Shown here: one piece after another, positions 1 through 11,732 of the stretch
Layout of the letters: every line of letters begins with the position of its first letter
Position numbering within the stretch: the first letter of the stretch is position 1
Assembly (NCBI GenBank): GCA_964019135.1
Contig: OZ025252.1
Coordinates: 7,704,823 to 7,768,822, forward strand
Reading direction: 5' to 3'
Source: Arenicola marina
Taxonomy: Eukaryota; Annelida; Polychaeta; Arenicolidae
Length of the DNA: 64,000 nt
Notes under the pieces: model-generated
What the model was told of the DNA's origin: nothing
Seen by the model: the letters and a program-made list of their open reading frames with translations, nothing else
Databases searched by the model: none
Translations under genes and position numbers: made by a program

Positions 1-1
1 G

Positions 2-1123
2 CAACCGACCACGACTGACCCTAGTGACAGCCAGTCACGTGGGATCTCGTTGCCAGGAGACGGTGACGAGCCAGACTTTTGCGTCGGGGAGGCGCAGGAA
101 GTGGCGGGTGTGGTGCTGGACAGTTGTCAGTACGAGGCATTCCTTTACCTGCAAGAACAATGTCTAGGACGCGTCACTGATGACGTCATCCTCAGGAAGT
201 CGGCGTTGAAACCTTTGCTAATCGATTTTCACCTGATCGGACAAATTAAGATCATCCTCTGCATCATCTCGGCCGCGTTTGTTATTTCCGAATTGCTAAC
301 CCGACTGGTTTTTATCGTCAGGCGCTTCTCGCTGCGTCGAGGGGCGGTCAGCAGCTCCCTCTACCAGATCATGTCCTGCCGACTGCCCGGTTCTTACTTC
401 GACCGAGGCTGCCGCTTCATCAACTCGGTCATGTTTGTGACGTACTTGGAAGTGGTGAAGCCATTCGCTGGCGGGCAGGTCATGCCGCCAGAAGAAGTTA
501 TTTGGCGCGAGGCTGCCGCTGTCTATCTCATCAACGGCGTCTTCCTCCTGAGCTTCGCGCAGCTGATATGGGCCCTCCGCCTCCTACCGGCGGTCGGAAC
601 CTTCATCATCAGTATCTTCTACATGGGACGAGACTTGGCCAACTTCCTGGTCGTCTACGCCTTCGTTCTCGTGGCCTTCTCGTCCATTTTCCAGGCGGTG
701 ATGCGGGACCCGGACTGCCCAGCGATCAGACAGGAGGCCTTCACCACCCTCCCGTCCAGCGCCTTCCAAGCCTTTAACCTCATGCTGGGGCAGGGCGACT
801 TTGCCTACGATACGAGTGACGCGGCCCTCTATGCCTACATCTCCTACTCCATCATCGTCATCTTGCTCCTGCTCAACCTCATCATCGCCGTCATGAGTCG
901 GACGGCCGACACCGTCATGAGCTCCCCCTGGCGGGAAACCTTGCAGAAGATGGAGATTCTGGGCGAGGCTTTGGAGCAGGAAGCCAACCTCTTGTGCTGG
1001 ACCTTCCCATGCCGGAAGTGGCTGCACCGGAAGAGGATGGAAAGCACCGGTTACGTCATCAGGAATGGAGAAACCCCGGACGCCGACAGAAGAGTCTTTA
1101 TCGAGGTGGAGGAAGAGAATTAA
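2..1123 (+). CDS. TRP-superfamily cation channel, copy 1 (5'-truncated by window edge)
   Basis: The reading frame is open from base 2 to a TAA at 1121-1123, giving 373 residues of the C-terminal half of a channel. It aligns end to end with copy 2 (13,435-14,552). It keeps the S2 region, the S4-S5 stretch with FIISIFYMGRDLANFL, the pore-loop segment FNLMLGQGDF, the S6 segment LLLLNLIIAVMSRT and a short cytoplasmic tail ending FIEVEEEN. An LNLIIAVM-type S6 and a GxGD-like pore loop are known features of TRP channels, most like TRPV/TRPA subfamilies. Selectivity cannot be read from this. There is no ATG near the left edge, so the start lies outside the window. The S3-S4 linker (about 420-505) differs strongly from copy 2, while 540-960 is nearly identical. 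The product is presumably a plasma-membrane cation channel. Confidence 0.85.
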   Translation, partial: QPTTTDPSDSQSRGISLPGDGDEPDFCVGEAQEVAGVVLDSCQYEAFLYLQEQCLGRVTDDVILRKSALKPLLIDFHLIGQIKIILCIISAAFVISELLTRLVFIVRRFSLRRGAVSSSLYQIMSCRLPGSYFDRGCRFINSVMFVTYLEVVKPFAGGQVMPPEEVIWREAAAVYLINGVFLLSFAQLIWALRLLPAVGTFIISIFYMGRDLANFLVVYAFVLVAFSSIFQAVMRDPDCPAIRQEAFTTLPSSAFQAFNLMLGQGDFAYDTSDAALYAYISYSIIVILLLLNLIIAVMSRTADTVMSSPWRETLQKMEILGEALEQEANLLCWTFPCRKWLHRKRMESTGYVIRNGETPDADRRVFIEVEEEN

Positions 1124-2499
1124 CTACACCGAATCGTTTTCGATGTGGAGGAGGATAGTTAGTGAGACTGTGGAGAGCTCATCAAAGTGGAGGCGAGTAT
1201 GAGAGGCGGAGTTAATCGAAGTGGATGAAGAGAATTAGGGCCAGAATCGTTATAATGTCTTTATTTTATATAACCTGCTGTTATTAACGTTAATGCCAGC
1301 TGAGTTGTATCGTATAAAACTGTTGTTGTTATACTCCCAAAGACAATGTAGAATTCCTACTCGATGTATTCCTTCTTTGATGTGTTGTACGAAAGAACAC
1401 TCCATTTTCATCAATGTTTACCTATTCGACATAGCTTTGTACAAGTGATTAGTAAAAGATTAATGTAATTTCTATAATGTTATCTGCACAATATCTGTTT
1501 TATCAGTGCTGATGTCATTTAGATAATCATTTATCAGTCTGGTATAAGGGAACTCACTGCAAGCGATGACCAAAATGTGATATGTTCTGGTGAGGTTTCA
1601 TATTTAAACCTCAATACCAGATACGTAGCGTGGCCAAAAAAAGCTAATTTGTCATTGTGTAATATGCCACAGTTAAAATGTGCCATATTGTCATGTGCCA
1701 CAGTTAGAATGTGCCATAGTTAGAATGTGTCCCCAATCCCAGAGGCTTGTAGTGGTCAAGAAAAGTAAATGTGCCACTGTACAATGTGCCATAATTAAGA
1801 TGTGCCATAGTTAAAGTGAGTCTTCTATATCAGATACGTCTGTGCGCCCCAGGTTTGATGCAATGTCAGATCTGTCGTAATAAGCTGGATCTGGTGCCTA
1901 GAGCAACATGAACAATTCCAGTTCAGCATCTGAACACTTTATATTTATCAGCTAATATTGCTTCCCTACTATTCCCTGCCACGTCAACTCTTTGCTTTAA
2001 GTAGCTTTAAATACTCTTTAAGTAGCTTTAAGTACCCTTTAAGTAGCTTTAAGTACCCGCTTTAAGTAGCTTTTAATACCTGTTTTCTACGACAAGCTGA
2101 GTGTGAAAATGACTCCTGAAGACGAAGGGCTTTCAAAGTGAACTATTTGGCATGATCCGTGCTGGAGGCGGCATGACATTTGATAGTTATCACTTATTTG
2201 TTAACACCGTATATTCGCGGTTTCAGTCCGATCGATGCTTATTATACACTTCTACTATTAACTATCTAGGCGTTAATGTAATAAATTTGCATCACGTGAC
2301 TTACTCAATTCATATGAACTTCGAATTTGGTGTTATGCATTACCATAAATCTAGCCTTACGCAAAACGGGGAACGCACATACGTACAGTGGTCAAGTGAA
2401 GCAAATGTGTCATTGCATAATGTTTCATATTTATTAATAAGTGACTTTATGTCACATGGTTTTGTTAATATATTTATGACCATGTTTGTTTGTAAGCAC
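1124..2499. other. Region after TRP copy 1: 3' UTR and short simple repeats
   Basis: No coding region is supported. It contains an AT-rich 3' flank, an irregular ~16-bp repeat around ATGTGCCATAGTTAGA (about 1,668-1,822) and four to five copies of a ~21-bp TTTAAGTAGC repeat (about 1,999-2,085). Confidence 0.5.
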
Positions 2500-2910
2500 T
2501 TGTTTTTACACTCGATCCAGCTCGCAATTAGACAGCTACAGTCATCATTGTCACAGCGATTTTTTGCAAAAACAATATAAAACGCGTTTATTTCGGCTAA
2601 TATTAGAGATAGGGATCTCGGGTAAGGTTTTCGAAAAAAAGGCACTAAATGATCTCTGCCAGTTTTTTCGCTTTTTGACGCATTTGACATCAACCTCGCT
2701 ATAACGTTCAAACAGATCATAGAGATATGAATAAAGATGCCTTCTATGGCTAATAAATGCTAAAATTGATAAAATGTCACAGGAATGTGTCAAAATTTGA
2801 CCAATGATGCAAGATACAGATTGTTCGTACTCGCACGGGCTCCCAGGGGCGTTCTATTCAAGATATCACTCTATGCTTGCAGTTTTGGATGGATAATACT
2901 GAGCTGAGCC
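2500..2910 (-). repeat. Dispersed repeat family X, minus copy
   Basis: Read on the minus strand, this matches 10,050-10,440 in collinear order, and part of it matches 7,880-8,150. Shared anchors include GAACGTTATAGCGA, CAAAAAGCGAAA and ATCGCTGTGAC. No coding capacity is visible. It is probably a non-autonomous mobile element fragment. Confidence 0.6.
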
Positions 2911-3244
2911 ATCATCTTTAAACATTGTGACATAACTCAATGAGTGGAACATGTTTAACATGAGACCCTATGGACATGATCAAACAAGAGATTTAGGGCA
3001 CGTACACGGCGTTTCCAATTCCGTTTCCATGGCAACAGAGCAATTGCCCAATGATAATGCATACAGATTCTGGCTAAATTAGAAAAATCGTCAACATTCG
3101 CAAAAACAAGCTAGATCTCGAGCTGAGACCTTTGCAGCTCATGGCAGGAAACATACAACAGTTGATAACAAGGGAAAGACAAACATTCTGATGCTCCAAC
3201 CGCTGTGCTGGTCGACGTTTTTGTCTTGTTGAGCAATACCTGTG

Positions 3245-3560
3245 CATCTTATCATCTGGACGTTGCCGTGTGTCATGTCATGACGTCACCATGGCGTTAT
3301 TACGTCAGACATCTTACGTAGGCCCTAAATCAGCTTTTATGTGGTATGGCGACTTCCGTTTATTTGACTTTACACGTAGTCTTCAGGGACAATTTTGCCG
3401 TTTCTACCTTTTTTAGCAAGCGGGATAAGTGTGCGTCAAAAATTACGTCATAGCTAATGTGCTCCTACGACATGTTGGGCTTGGTTCATTTTCAGCTACG
3501 TTAGCAAAAACTACCATCACCCGAATTCGTAAGTAGGCGTATTTTAACAAATATAAGTCA
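3245..3560 (-). repeat. Dispersed repeat family X, second minus segment
   Basis: The reverse complement matches 8,375-8,650. GTAAGATGT..GACGT pairs with 8,580 onward and the TTACGTCATTTTTGACGC-like part pairs with 8,450. It is rich in TGACGTCA-type palindromes and has no ORF of note. Confidence 0.55.
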
Positions 3561-3961
3561 TCTGGAACAATTTCGCGATCGTCAAACGACGTCACGAAGA
3601 CGTCGTTTTAAATAAAAGGTAAAATGCGTAGCAACATTAATATTTATTCAAGAGAATCGTTCTTGACTTTAGAATGAATGTTAATTTCAGTTTTAATCTG
3701 GCATTAAAACAGTGCAGTCAACAGTGCGCACATTACCCAAAATATCGCTGACACTGAGCACATCGAAGTCGGGAAAATGTCGACTTTAATAGAAATTAGC
3801 AGGATATTGACCTGTATGTGCTAATGTAAGTGGCATCTTCCTATATATATAAGTACTGGTATGTATGAATCTGTACTATGTATACCAAAGGCTCTTGCGA
3901 TTGGATTTAAATAAAGAATCAAGATATCTCTCTTTGGTCTTTTTCACTTTTTACTAACGCG

Positions 3962-6105
3962 AACGATCTTGAACCTTGTCGTGTGTCGGTGACGGGGGAC
4001 ATTGAACACCGTCGTGTGTCGGTGACGGGGGACATTGAACCCTGTCGTGTGTCGGTGACGGGGGACATTGAACACCGTCGTGTGTCGGTGACGGGGGACA
4101 TTAAACCCTGTCGTGTGTCGGTGACGGGGGACATTGAACACCGTCGTGTGTCGGTGACGGGGGACATTGAACCCTGTCGTGTGTCGGTGACGGGAGACCT
4201 TGAACCCTGTTGTGTATCGGTGACTGGAGACCTTGAACCCTGTCGTGTGTCGGTGACGGGGGACCTTTAACCCTGTTGTGTGTCGGTGACGGGGGACCTT
4301 GAACCCTGTCGTGTGTCGGTGACGGAGGACATTGAACACCGTCGTGTGTCGGTGACGGGGGACATTGAACCCTGTCGTGTATCGGTGACTGGAGACCTTG
4401 AACCCTGTCGTGTGTCGGTGACGGGGGACCTTTAACCCTGTCGTGTGTCGGTGACGGGGGACCTTGAACCCTGTCGTGTGTCGGTGACGGGGGACCTTGA
4501 ACCCTGTCGTGTGTCGGTGACGGGAGACCTTGAACCCTGTTGTGTATCGGTGACTGGAGACCTTGAACCCTGTCGTGTGTCGGTGACGGGGGACCTTTAA
4601 CCCTGTCGTGTGTCGGTGACGGGGGACCTTGAACCCTGTCGTGTGTCGGTGACGGGAGACCTTGAACCCTGTCGTGTTTCGGTGACTGGAGACCTTGAAC
4701 CCTGTCGGATGTCGATGACGGGAGACCTTGAACCTTGTCGTGTGTCTGTGACGGGAGACCTTGAACCCTGTCGTGTGTCGGTGACGGGAGACCTTGAACC
4801 CTGTCGTGTGTCGGTGACGGGAGACCTTGAACCTTGTCGTGTGTCTGTGACGGGAGACCTTGAACCCTGTCGTGTGTCGGTGACGGGAGACCTTGAACCC
4901 TGTCGTGTGTCGGTGACGAGGCACCTTGAACCCTGTCGTGTGTCAGTGACGGGGGACATTGAACCCTGCCGTGTGTCGGTGACTGGAGACCTTGAACCCT
5001 GTCGTGTGTCGGTGACGGAGGAACTTGAACCTTGTCGTGTGTCTGTGACGGGAGACCTTGAACCCTGTCGTGTGTCGGTGACGGGAGACCTTGAACCCTG
5101 TCGTGTGTCGGTGACGAGGCACCTTGAACCCTGTCGTGTGTCGGTGACGGGGGACATTGAACCCTGCCGTGTGTCGGTGACTGGAGACCTTGAACCCTGT
5201 CGTGTGTCGGTGACGGAGGAACTTGAACCCTGTCGTGTGTCGGTGACGGGGAACCTTGAACCCTGTCGTGTGTCGGTGACGGGGGACATTGAACCCTGTC
5301 GTGTGTCGGTGACTGGAGACCTTGCACCCTGTCGTGTGTCGGTGACGGGGGACATTGAACCCTGTCGTGTGTCAGTGAGGGGGGACATTAAACCCTGTCG
5401 TCTGTCGGTGACGGGGAACCTTGAACCCTGCCGTGTGTCGGTGACTGGAGACCTTGAACCCTGTCGTGTGTCGGTGACGGAGAAACTTGAACCCTGTCGT
5501 GTGTCGGTGACGGGGAACCTTGAACCTTGTCGTGTGTCTGTGACGGGAGACCTTGAACCCTGTCGTGTGTCGGTGACGGGAGACCTTGAACTCTGTCGTG
5601 TGTCGGTGACGGGAGACCTTGAAGCCTGTCGCGTGTCGGTGACGGGGAACCTTGAACCCTGTCGTGTGTCGGTGACGGGGGACCTTGAACCCTGCCGTGT
5701 GTCGGTGACTGGAGACCTTGAACCCTGTCGTGTGTCGGTGACGGAGAAACTTGAACCCTGTCGTGTGTCGGTGACGGGGAACCTTAAACCCTGTCGTGTG
5801 TCAGTGACGGGGGACATTGAACCCTGTCGTGTGTCGGTGACGGGGGACATCGAACCCTGTCGCGTGTCGGTGCCTGGAGACCTTGAACCCTGTCGTGTGT
5901 CGGTGACGGGGAACCTTGAACCCTGTCGTGTGTCTGTGACGGGGGACCTTGAACCCTGTCGTGTGTCGGTGACGAAGGACCTTGAACCTTGTCGTGATTC
6001 GGTGACGCGGAACCTTGAACCCTGTCGTGTGTCGGTGACGCGGGACCTTGCACCCTGTCGTGTGTCGGTGACGGGGGACCTTGAATATTTCGTCTGTCAG
6101 TGACG
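3962..6105. repeat. 33-bp minisatellite, about 65 units, between the TRP copies
   Basis: The unit reads roughly CTGTCGTGTGTCGGTGACGG followed by GGGACCTTGAACC. The length is a multiple of three and the unit lacks stops in most frames, so long open frames appear on both strands (497 codons on plus; 417, 408 and 326 on minus). A higher-order period of 198 bp (six units) repeats at 4,915 and 5,113. No start context, splice sites or codon-position bias in the variants argue for a protein. I read it as non-coding. Confidence 0.9.
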
Positions 6106-7859
6106 GAAGATCTTTAGTGGTAGGCCTATCTCCCAGCTGACTGATCACACGAACGATCAGTGTGTTGTCTGCCTTTAGTTACGTTCTATTTCTCTGCCTC
6201 CTCCCCCGTCTTAATTGGCATGGCTTGGATATGCCTGACCTTGCGTGTCGGGTCTGTCGGCGCCCGTGACTGGATGACGTAACGGACGTCATGGGCTGGT
6301 GGCCGCCATGAAAGAGGTGTGCTGCAGCAGGCGTGCGTCGACTTTGGGGAAGGCACTGGCAATCAACCCCTGAACCCAGCCGCCAAGCCTTCACACCCGA
6401 CAAGACATCAGCACAGAGCCGGCCTGATCAGGGTTGCATGGTTGGTGACCGGGACAGTGGGCTAACCGCGGCGTTGAAGTCACCCATTATATAGCGCGAC
6501 AGAATGAATACAAGAGCCTCAATAATGTGACATGTGTCCATCGTTTCGACTATTGCCGCACTGTGGCGGTTACCTGGACGGCAGCGAGGTTGTCCCACTG
6601 AGACACGAGGCTGGACGCACAACGTTCTCACCACCGCGGCGATATGTTGTGGAAGCCGTGATCTGACTTTTGGACTATGGCGACAATGTCAATGAGTCAA
6701 CATCTTATGGCTGATGCACCAAACATGGAAGGTAAGTGACAAAGCAACCAGCATACGTCTACAAGAACGATGGCATCGCAAAATCCTGATTGAAATTCAG
6801 TGGTGAAAGCATTACTAAAGAGAGGGAGAAACAGACACGAAGATGTGACAACCGTTGAAGTGCGGGAGCATCTCTTGCCCAGTTGGGATCTACAGATCGC
6901 CACGTCGTAGGTACGAACTCTGGCACTTACGTTTGCACACAAAAAAACCTAAAAAATCCATTTTATTTCCGCTGGGGTTCCGAAGTCAGCGAACTTGGCA
7001 TTTCACCTTCCAATAAAGCCGTTCAACACATTTCTTTTTAATTATGCTGACCTAATTGCCTGACTTCTTATTGGCTCTTGGCAACACATCAACCCGCGTC
7101 GGCATGGCAGCAGGGCGCATATAATATTGTGACGACGTGTTTACTCAAGAAGATCACCGTATTTGGCACACCTCCCTAGCATGTTGGCCAAATATCATGC
7201 AAATATCATCCAAGTGTTGCACTAGTCATGTCATTAGTCATTAACTTAATTGTCAGGAAGTCCCCCCCGCCCATCTAAACAGGAGAAAGAGAATTACACT
7301 TAGTCAAAGTCAAACAAGAAGTGAGGACACTGATGATGACGAAAATCGACTTTGGGTCAAAGAACGTGTCTTTTGCAACCAGTCCCGACTCTCTAGCGTC
7401 GCTATTAAGCGAACGGCGGCCATGGACGAGTAAGGAGTGCCGGTCGATATCGCAGTTCGCTCATAATGGGAGCCTCAGCGAGGGGGGGTGCAACTCTTGC
7501 GAGCGCCCTAGCGGCCAAACTAAGCGTCCTAGAGCAATTCTATCGCGATTTCCGCTGGTCAACCCGCCATCTCTCTCTCGCTTTATGTCAAATCTGGGTT
7601 CCCTAGCTCAAATATTAACCGAGTTATGGCCATGTGAACGTCGAAACGCCACAAAAGTCCCATAGAGAAATGCCGTCGGCCCTGGAACCGGAAGTAAGAT
7701 AGGAGCGTATCGTTTTTACTTTGCAGCCATACGAGAAACCACTTTCCCTACAAAATGACGCTACTCCTGTATTTTTATGATTTTTTTTCGATTTTTGACG
7801 ATTTTTGGTAAGTACCAAAAGTGACGTCATCGTGACGTCACGTGACGTATCAGAACACT
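6106..7859. other. Intergenic sequence without recognised genes
   Basis: Only short unrelated open frames are present, none with motifs or splice context. The stretch from about 7,300 leads into a dispersed repeat with TGACGTCA clusters (7,820-7,855). Confidence 0.4.
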
Positions 7860-8660
7860 TTAAGATTCGACATAAGTCATCTCAGTTCATATTTCTATGA
7901 CATATTAGAACGTTATAGCGATAGCTTGAAGATAAATGGGTCAAAAAGCGAAACACTGACAGAGGTCATTTAGTGCGTTTTCCTTAAAACTGATGAGCTC
8001 ATTTTACTCAAAAATGAGTATACGCATCAAAAAGGAAGCAATACATGAAAACTGCGCCCTAATTAGTAGCACATTCTGAAACTAACCAGAGATCTCTAGC
8101 TTTAATATTAACGGAGATATAAGCGTTTTCGATGATTTTTGTCAAAACATCGCTGTGACCTTGACTTTTGACCTTTCGATCTGCGTGACGAGTATATTGT
8201 AGCCCTATCGCTAAGCTATCAGGCCCAATCTACTACGAATGAATGTATACGGTTGTTAGGACGCAATGAGACTTGCAATTAATTATGCGTCATCGTGACG
8301 TGACATGACGTCATTTGACGTTCGCGAAAATGCTCAAGATGGCTTCTATTTGTTTAATATACCTACTTATCAACTCGGGTTATGACAGCTATTGCCAAAG
8401 TGGCTGAAAATAAAGCAAACCCAACATTTCGTAGGAGCACGTTAGCTATTACGTCATTTTTGACGCATACTTATCCCCTGCGCCAAAAAAGTTACACACG
8501 GCACAAACTGTCCCTGAACACGACCTGCAACGTCAAGCGACCCGACAGTCGCCATACCTTATAATAGCTGAGTAATAGCTTGCGTAAGATGTGTGACGTC
8601 ATGACGTCATAGTGACGTTATGACGCGACGCATGACAACGTCCAAGTAGCAATACGCCAA
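7860..8660 (+). repeat. Dispersed repeat family X, plus copy
   Basis: It matches 10,310-10,520 directly (AGAGATCTCTAGCT, TAACGGAGATATAAGCGTTT, ATCGCTGTGACCTTGAC) and the two minus copies at 2.5-3.6 kb inversely. It holds several TGACGTCA/TGACGT clusters (8,290-8,330 and 8,597-8,640). No transposase is seen. Confidence 0.6.
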
Positions 8661-9040
8661 GGTTTACGGCCAGAACTTATTTGATTAAAGAGCTAGGCAA
8701 TAGAATGAATAGTCGTTTAACTATGGCTTGACGAAATGGCCAAAAGTTGCATTAGTTCATCATTGCGGAGACACGGAGACCTAGGACAAGAACAAAGAAC
8801 ACTGCAGGCGAAGTGATATAGCAACTCATTTGTTTCTTTTACTAGTTCTCTGAAGATCAATGGTCCCTACCATTTGGCGTAAAGATCACAGCTCTGGCAT
8901 GTTTTTCCTAATTTTGACGTTGTTTTCAAGATGGACACAATCTCCATTCACTCGTTATTGGCGGCCCCGCAAAGGTGTCGTCCCAATTTTAAGCGCTCTA
9001 GCGCCATAACTGAGCAACATCCGCCTGATTGAAGCATTAA

Positions 9041-9702
9041 AGCGGGTGTCCAACCTAATTTAATTGCGATCGGCACCGAAAGTTTACATCTTAAAGGTAA
9101 ATTGGCGAGTGTTAACGCTTCGTTTCCGCCGACTGGTAAGGAGAAAAAAATTAAGGCAACCCGCCCCCAGCAATGTCAAGCAGAGCGCCATTTTGCCGGG
9201 AGCAGTGACGCGTATTGTGACTATTCATGTGGCACCGCCTTATGTTATCACTCGCGGGGATAGAAATCAGGGCCGCGATTTACAGATGAACAGCGGCAGT
9301 TCCAAGCCGCGCGGTAGTACATGATCTTAGTGTTTAATTGAAATATACCATCCAAACAAATTGATATACGTCTTGCGACGATGGACTCCGCAAGAATGCC
9401 ATGATTGGAGTTAGAATCGCAGCTCTTTATATTAGGGATGATCACGCGATCTTGTTTTGCTCACACAATAGGCGCAATTTCCGGTTTGAATAAATTAGAG
9501 TATCGCCTCCTGATTGGTCAATCGCGGACACACCTCCAAAAAGGGCTGCCGCCTGGGTAGGCGGCGAAATCGTGCCCGGCGGTCACTTCTAAATTTTATT
9601 GTGAGCTAGAGATAGGACGAAAAATTCTGTAATTTGGAGGATAGACAATTGGGTATTATATAAATCGGTAAAGCAGCGTTAGAGGCCAGGCTGGCGGTTC
9701 AC
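9041..9702 (+). repeat. TTAA-flanked MITE-like element, copy 1
   Basis: It is near-identical over about 660 bp to 38,650-39,309. It begins AGCGGGTGTCCAACCT and ends GGCTGGCGGTTCAC, with a left flank TTAA and right flank TTGAA. Terminal inverted similarity is short and imperfect. It contains no transposase frame. TTAA targets are typical of piggyBac-like elements; the assignment to that superfamily is inference. Confidence 0.7.
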
Positions 9703-9779
9703 TTGAAGTGATCGGTAAATGCTTATTGGCAACTAGTTGGCGAAAAGATTGCAATTTTAGCATTTTTATCTGATTTTTT

Positions 9780-10600
9780 ACGATTTTTCTTTCAATGGCA
9801 AGAATCTGTATGTTTATCATTAGGCCAGTGGCTTCGTTGCCATGGAAACAAAAAGTAATATAGAAATCGCCGTGTTTTTCTCATAACTTGCTTTAAGGTG
9901 ATATTACCTCACTGTGTGGCGTGGGAGACTGAAATAGCTTGAGCGGAAGTAGGTCATCTTCGATCAAGTTCATTTTTCCCCATAGGATCCCATGTTAAAC
10001 GATTTCGACTATATACCGAAAAGTAATATCGCTATGGGACCATATTGACAGATTATGACTCAGCTTAGCTTTATCCATCCACAGCTGCAAGCATTGAGTG
10101 ATGGCTTGCATAGGACGCCCGTGGGAGCCTATGCTAACAAATAAAAGCCGTATCTTTCACCATTGGCCAAATTTTAAAAAAATCCTGTGACGTCACTATT
10201 TGCTTCAATCGCATGCGATAAGCACTGAGGCTACTATGTATCATGTTTAACTAAGAAAAAAATCCCGGTGTCGCTTGATGGAGGCACTTGTGAAATACAC
10301 GACAAAACACGACAAAACTTGGATGCTAGCACATCTTGAAACTGACCAGAGATCTCTAGCTCCAATATTAACGGAGATATAAGCGTTTTTAGTTATTTTT
10401 TCAAAAAATCGCTGTGACCTTGACCTTTGACCTTTCATCCTGGGTAACGAGTATGGTGTAGCCCTATAGCGTAGCTATTCGATACTAAAGACTGCGAACC
10501 GATGTATGCACCGTTAGGTCACACGAAGACTTCCCGTTTTCGAGTGAAACAGACATACAAGCAAACTCACAAACACGACCGACTGACATATGACGAAAAT
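9780..10600 (+). repeat. Dispersed repeat family X, third plus copy
   Basis: The segment 10,310-10,520 is a direct match to 8,050-8,260. The segment 10,050-10,440 is an inverted match to 2,520-2,910. No coding capacity is visible. Confidence 0.55.
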
Positions 10601-11395
10601 TGAAAATTTTCGCCATGACAACGCTCAAACGGGGTAGTTCCAGACCTATATGTTAGCATGAAATGCGATTAGACTACCTATCTCAATCCCCACAGAGCCT
10701 AGAGTTCTGGACCAACCACAGCGGGTCACAGTTGGGTGAACTAACGGGGCGTGTCAGCCATCACTGACCGAGGCACAGAGATTAACCCCTAGATGACATT
10801 CGTTTTACCTTTGTTATGTTATCCCATAGAAGTTTCCAATGGCCAGTTAAGCCACCGATGGAAGCCGCGTAGACGGTGGGGACTACAACAGTCTACACTA
10901 GGAGCTTATTAAGTATTTACTGCGGATTATTACTACAGAAAGCTGTCTTTGTGCTGTTATTGCATGTGACCTTGAATAAACTGCAAGGTTAGAGATCTGT
11001 CACACCGAGACGAGCGTATAAATTGCAAGCCACTCTCATGCGCGACAGCTCGAATAAATCGATCACACCGAGTACACTGCATGTAGGGATTGAAATAAAC
11101 ACAAGTCAACTAGCTAACGAAAAGACTTAATATGCTTGGCAAAACTGGTAAGTAATACTTTGTTGGCTGTGAAAGCGACCACAGCAACACAGTTTTCTAT
11201 GTTTTCTGATATGAACTGTGACAAGCGACTGAAGATTAGGTCATTAAATAAACACACATATATATATGAACAGAAAATTCATAACACTTATTCCTCATTG
11301 CAAAGGATAAATGAAGATATTTCTATAGTCTTTGCGGAATGTTTGGTCATGCATTAATGACCGTCTAATAGTTTGCGCAGTTGCAAACAAACTTG
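10601..11395. other. Upstream flank of TRP copy 2, no gene recognised
   Basis: AT-rich sequence with short unrelated open frames. No supported promoter element could be picked out. Confidence 0.35.
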
Positions 11396-11545
11396 TGCGT
11401 TTGTTTGCAACATATTGCAAGAATTGGAGATTGCAACATTGGTAACATGTTGCAAGAATTGGTAACATATTGCAAGAATTGATAATATATTACAGAAATT
11501 GGTAACTTATTGCAAGAATTTGTCACATATTGCAAGAATTGGTCT
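11396..11545. repeat. 20-bp tandem repeat upstream of TRP copy 2
   Basis: About seven units of TAACATATTGCAAGAATTGG-type sequence lie directly upstream of the candidate acceptor and start of TRP copy 2. Confidence 0.7.
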
Positions 11546-11732
11546 CTACATAATAAGAGTGACAACAAAAACCACTTGAATAAAGTACTTGTACCCAAAA
11601 GGTACACAAAAACCGAAAATAAAATACACCCATATTTTCTGTATTTTCTTAGACATACCTGGGACCAAAACTCGGACAAGTGGTCGGTTGCCAAGGAGAC
11701 GAGGTAGTCCTAGTGACCCTCACCAGACAGAC

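Noticed and set aside
584..1027. 147-codon minus frame opposite TRP copy 1 (and its equivalents opposite copy 2)
   Set aside because: Antisense shadow of the conserved channel coding region; no features of its own.
3919..6148. Long open frames on both strands with VSVTGDLEPCR or PRHRHTTGFKV repeats
   Set aside because: A stop-free 33-bp unit yields open frames in most of the six frames; nothing favours one as coding.
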